Assembly: GCA_025774615.1 (NCBI GenBank)
Contig: JALGVQ010000188.1
Span: 1 to 6,581, forward strand
DNA length: 6,581 bases
Direction: 5' to 3'
DNA from: a bacterium
GTDB lineage: Bacteria; Blakebacterota; Blakebacteria; Blakebacterales; Blakebacteraceae
The translations under genes and the position numbers were made by a program. The notes under the pieces were generated by a model. It worked only from the letters and a program-made list of their open reading frames with translations. It was not told the DNA's origin and ran no database searches. Positions 4,838 through 6,581 of this stretch are shown piece by piece (positions within the stretch are counted from its first letter, which is position 1; each line of letters starts with the position of its first letter).

Positions 4838-6581
4838 TCAGGCTGTTCGCCGGTTCAGCCGCTGCATGAACACCACACAGGCGAAAAGCGCCAATCCCAC
4901 CCCGTAGAAACCGTAGGCCGATCCCGTGACCGGCCCGGCCAGCGATGGCAGGGCCGAGGGATTGAAGAGGATCAGGGCGGCGGCCAGCAGCAGTGGTACA
5001 TCGAACCAGCGGTTGGGGCGCACAAGGTAGCCCTGTATGGCGCTGGTGAACGCGAACGCCCCCAATACGGCCATGACGAATATGAGCAGCCCCTGCGGCC
5101 AGCTCGTCACGTTATGCAGGATCAGATCGGTATTGAAGATGAACATGAATGGTATCACCGCGGTCCGCAGGTCGTAGAGGAAAGCCTGGAGGCCGGTGGG
5201 GATCGGTTCTGATTCCGCGAGTGCCACAGCGGCGTAGGATGCCAGGCCCACCGGTGGCGTATCGTCGGCCAGGCCCACCGGTGGCGTATCGTCGGCCAGG
5301 ATACCGAAGTAGAAACAGAAGAGGTGGGCCGCAATGAGCGGCACCACGAAGCCGTAGGCAGCTCCGACCTCGACGATGATCGGAGCGGTCAGTGCGGCCA
5401 TGACGATGTAGGTGGCAGTAGTGGGCAGCCCCATGCCCAGCAACAGGCTCGCGATGGCGGTAATCACGAGCAACAGGAACACGTTCCCGGCGGCCAGCAC
5501 CTCCACCACGTTGGAGATCATCCCGCCTATCCCCAGTCCCACGATCCCGACGATGATCCCGGCCGCGGCCGTGGCGACGGCGACCGCCAGCATATTGCGC
5601 GAACCGGCAACGAAACCTTCGATAATGGTTCGCAGCCACGCCCCCAGCGCCTCCTGCAGCGGGCGACCTTCCCTGACGGCGGATGCCACCTCGCGCCCGA
5701 AGATAACCAGCATCAGCACTGCGATCGCGCGGAAGGCCGAGAGTTCGGGTGAGTGACGCAGGTAGAGCAGTTCGAAGAGGAGTACTGCGACCGGCAGCAG
5801 GAAGGGCAGACTCCTCTTCAGGGTGGGCAGGAAGGGGGGCAGATCCGAGCGGGGCAGACCGGTCATCCCCAGCTTGAGCGCCTCGAGATGGGTGATGTAG
5901 AAGAGCGCGGCGTAGGAGACGAAAGCCGGGATGATGGCCGCCTTCACGACCTCGATGTAGGGTACGTTCACGTATTCAGCGATTATGAATGCTGCCGCGC
6001 CCATGATCGGCGGCATGAGCTGGCCGTCGGTGCTGGCCGCCACCTCGATGGCGGCAGCCTTTCGCGCGGGATATCCGGTCTTTTTCATCAGCGGGATGGT
6101 GAAGGTGCCGGTGGTTACTATGTTGGCAATGCTCGAGCCCGAGATCATCCCCATCAGGCCACTCGAGGCCACCGCTGCCTTGGCCGGACCGCCCCGGAAA
6201 CGTCCGAGAAGAGCCAGTGCCAGGTCGATGAAGACCTTCCCGGCGCCGGCCTTCTCCAGCAGGGCTCCCAGCAGTACGAAGAGATAGACGATTGAAGCTG
6301 AGACACCCAAGGGTATGCCATAGATGCCTTCTGAGGACAGGGAAACAGTGGTTACGAACTTGCGCAGAGAGACCCCCTTGAAGGCCAGTACTTCGGGCAT
6401 CCAGGGACCGAGAAAAGCGTAGAGAGTGAAAAGCCCGACGATAGTGGTGAGGGCCGGCCCTACGACGCGCCGGGCCGCCTCGAGCAGGATCAGGACGAGT
6501 GTCACGCCCATCACGATATCGAGCACCGAGGGGAGTCCCGAGCGCAGGGCGATCCCCTGCCAGTCGAGCATGAGGTAGAGG
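4838..6581 (-). CDS. TRAP transporter fused permease (4TM/12TM, TAXI-associated type), 5' end outside window
   Basis: The frame is open to the right edge (Leu-Tyr-Leu precede the Met at 6571), so that Met is probably internal and the first part of the protein is missing. Numbering from it, 577 residues are visible, with more than ten hydrophobic segments starting at about residue 17. They match the fused small-plus-large membrane subunit of TRAP transporters, which import organic acids with a cation gradient and a periplasmic TAXI-type binding protein. Conserved blocks are EGIYGIPLGVSA (81-92), SGSSIANIVTTGTFTIP (144-160), ASTDGQLMPPIMGAAAF (179-195), LGMGLPTTATYIV (378-390), and ADDTPPVGLA. 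The last is present twice in tandem (425-444) owing to a 27-base duplication, whereas the family normally has it once. The protein ends RLNRRTA. The binding-protein gene is expected outside the window, on the right. The substrate cannot be deduced. Confidence 0.92.
   Translation of the reverse strand, partial: LYLMLDWQGIALRSGLPSVLDIVMGVTLVLILLEAARRVVGPALTTIVGLFTLYAFLGPWMPEVLAFKGVSLRKFVTTVSLSSEGIYGIPLGVSASIVYLFVLLGALLEKAGAGKVFIDLALALLGRFRGGPAKAAVASSGLMGMISGSSIANIVTTGTFTIPLMKKTGYPARKAAAIEVAASTDGQLMPPIMGAAAFIIAEYVNVPYIEVVKAAIIPAFVSYAALFYITHLEALKLGMTGLPRSDLPPFLPTLKRSLPFLLPVAVLLFELLYLRHSPELSAFRAIAVLMLVIFGREVASAVREGRPLQEALGAWLRTIIEGFVAGSRNMLAVAVATAAAGIIVGIVGLGIGGMISNVVEVLAAGNVFLLLVITAIASLLLGMGLPTTATYIVMAALTAPIIVEVGAAYGFVVPLIAAHLFCFYFGILADDTPPVGLADDTPPVGLASYAAVALAESEPIPTGLQAFLYDLRTAVIPFMFIFNTDLILHNVTSWPQGLLIFVMAVLGAFAFTSAIQGYLVRPNRWFDVPLLLAAALILFNPSALPSLAGPVTGSAYGFYGVGLALFACVVFMQRLNRRTA
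5241..5300. repeat. Perfect 27-base tandem duplication inside the TRAP permease gene
   Basis: Plus-strand positions 5241-5267 and 5268-5294 are identical over all 27 bases, and the first six bases of the unit (gccagg) recur at 5295-5300, giving about 2.2 copies. The unit is nine codons long and stays in frame, so the protein repeats LADDTPPVG. The absence of any mismatch points to a very recent event or an assembly error. Confidence 0.95.

Noticed and set aside
4822-4862. Possible terminator after the permease gene (GGCTG/CAGCC stem, then a run of six T on the minus strand)
   Set aside because: The stem is only five pairs, lies in the last codons and is separated from the T-run by about 13 bases, so it does not make a convincing intrinsic terminator.
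5112-5639. Open frame of 175 codons on the minus strand in another frame of the permease gene
   Set aside because: It is rich in Arg and Gly with no domain, and shadows a clear membrane protein. Its apparent repeat is simply the 27-base duplication read in another frame.
5753-6295. Plus-strand frame of 180 codons antisense to the permease
   Set aside because: Low-complexity Gln/Gly/Glu/Asp-rich translation with no motif; the permease reading is strongly supported by conserved blocks.

Overview
The window looks like a chromosomal segment of a GC-rich, Gram-negative-type bacterium. A Tat-exported oxidoreductase, a Sec-exported S9-type hydrolase and a TRAP fused permease are a combination often met in marine or soil heterotrophs. 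The genus cannot be named from this sequence, and no RNA gene, transposase or CRISPR array was seen.

Layout. On the minus strand at the left edge lies the N-terminal third to half of a Tat-exported Gfo/Idh/MocA oxidoreductase (593 down to 1, cut by the window edge). It is preceded on the same strand by a secreted alpha/beta hydrolase of the prolyl-oligopeptidase type (1755 to 688). A 107-base divergent intergenic region separates this pair from a plus-strand NAD(P)-dependent aldehyde dehydrogenase of the succinate-semialdehyde dehydrogenase (Sad/GabD) type (1863-3224). The dehydrogenase converges, with a gap of only 19 bases, on a two-gene minus-strand module: a winged-helix protein with a degenerate nucleotidyltransferase-like domain (4708 to 3755), overlapped by 14 bases by a DUF6036/AbiEii-like nucleotidyltransferase (3768 to 3244). 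Further right, also on the minus strand, is a TRAP transporter fused permease (6581 to 4838), whose 5' end lies outside the window.

How it may work together. The oxidoreductase, hydrolase, dehydrogenase and TRAP permease could serve uptake and breakdown of an organic acid or a sugar-like compound, but no shared substrate can be read from the sequence. The central pair looks different: hand-counted lines inside it are 45-58% GC, against about 57-73% in lines from the flanking genes. It has its own promoter with a perfect TATAAT box embedded in palindromic AT-rich repeats, and its genes overlap. This is the layout of an autoregulated AbiE-like toxin-antitoxin or abortive-infection module, and it is the best candidate here for a little-described system.

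The other striking signal is a perfect 27-base tandem duplication inside the permease gene. It doubles the conserved ADDTPPVG motif in frame.
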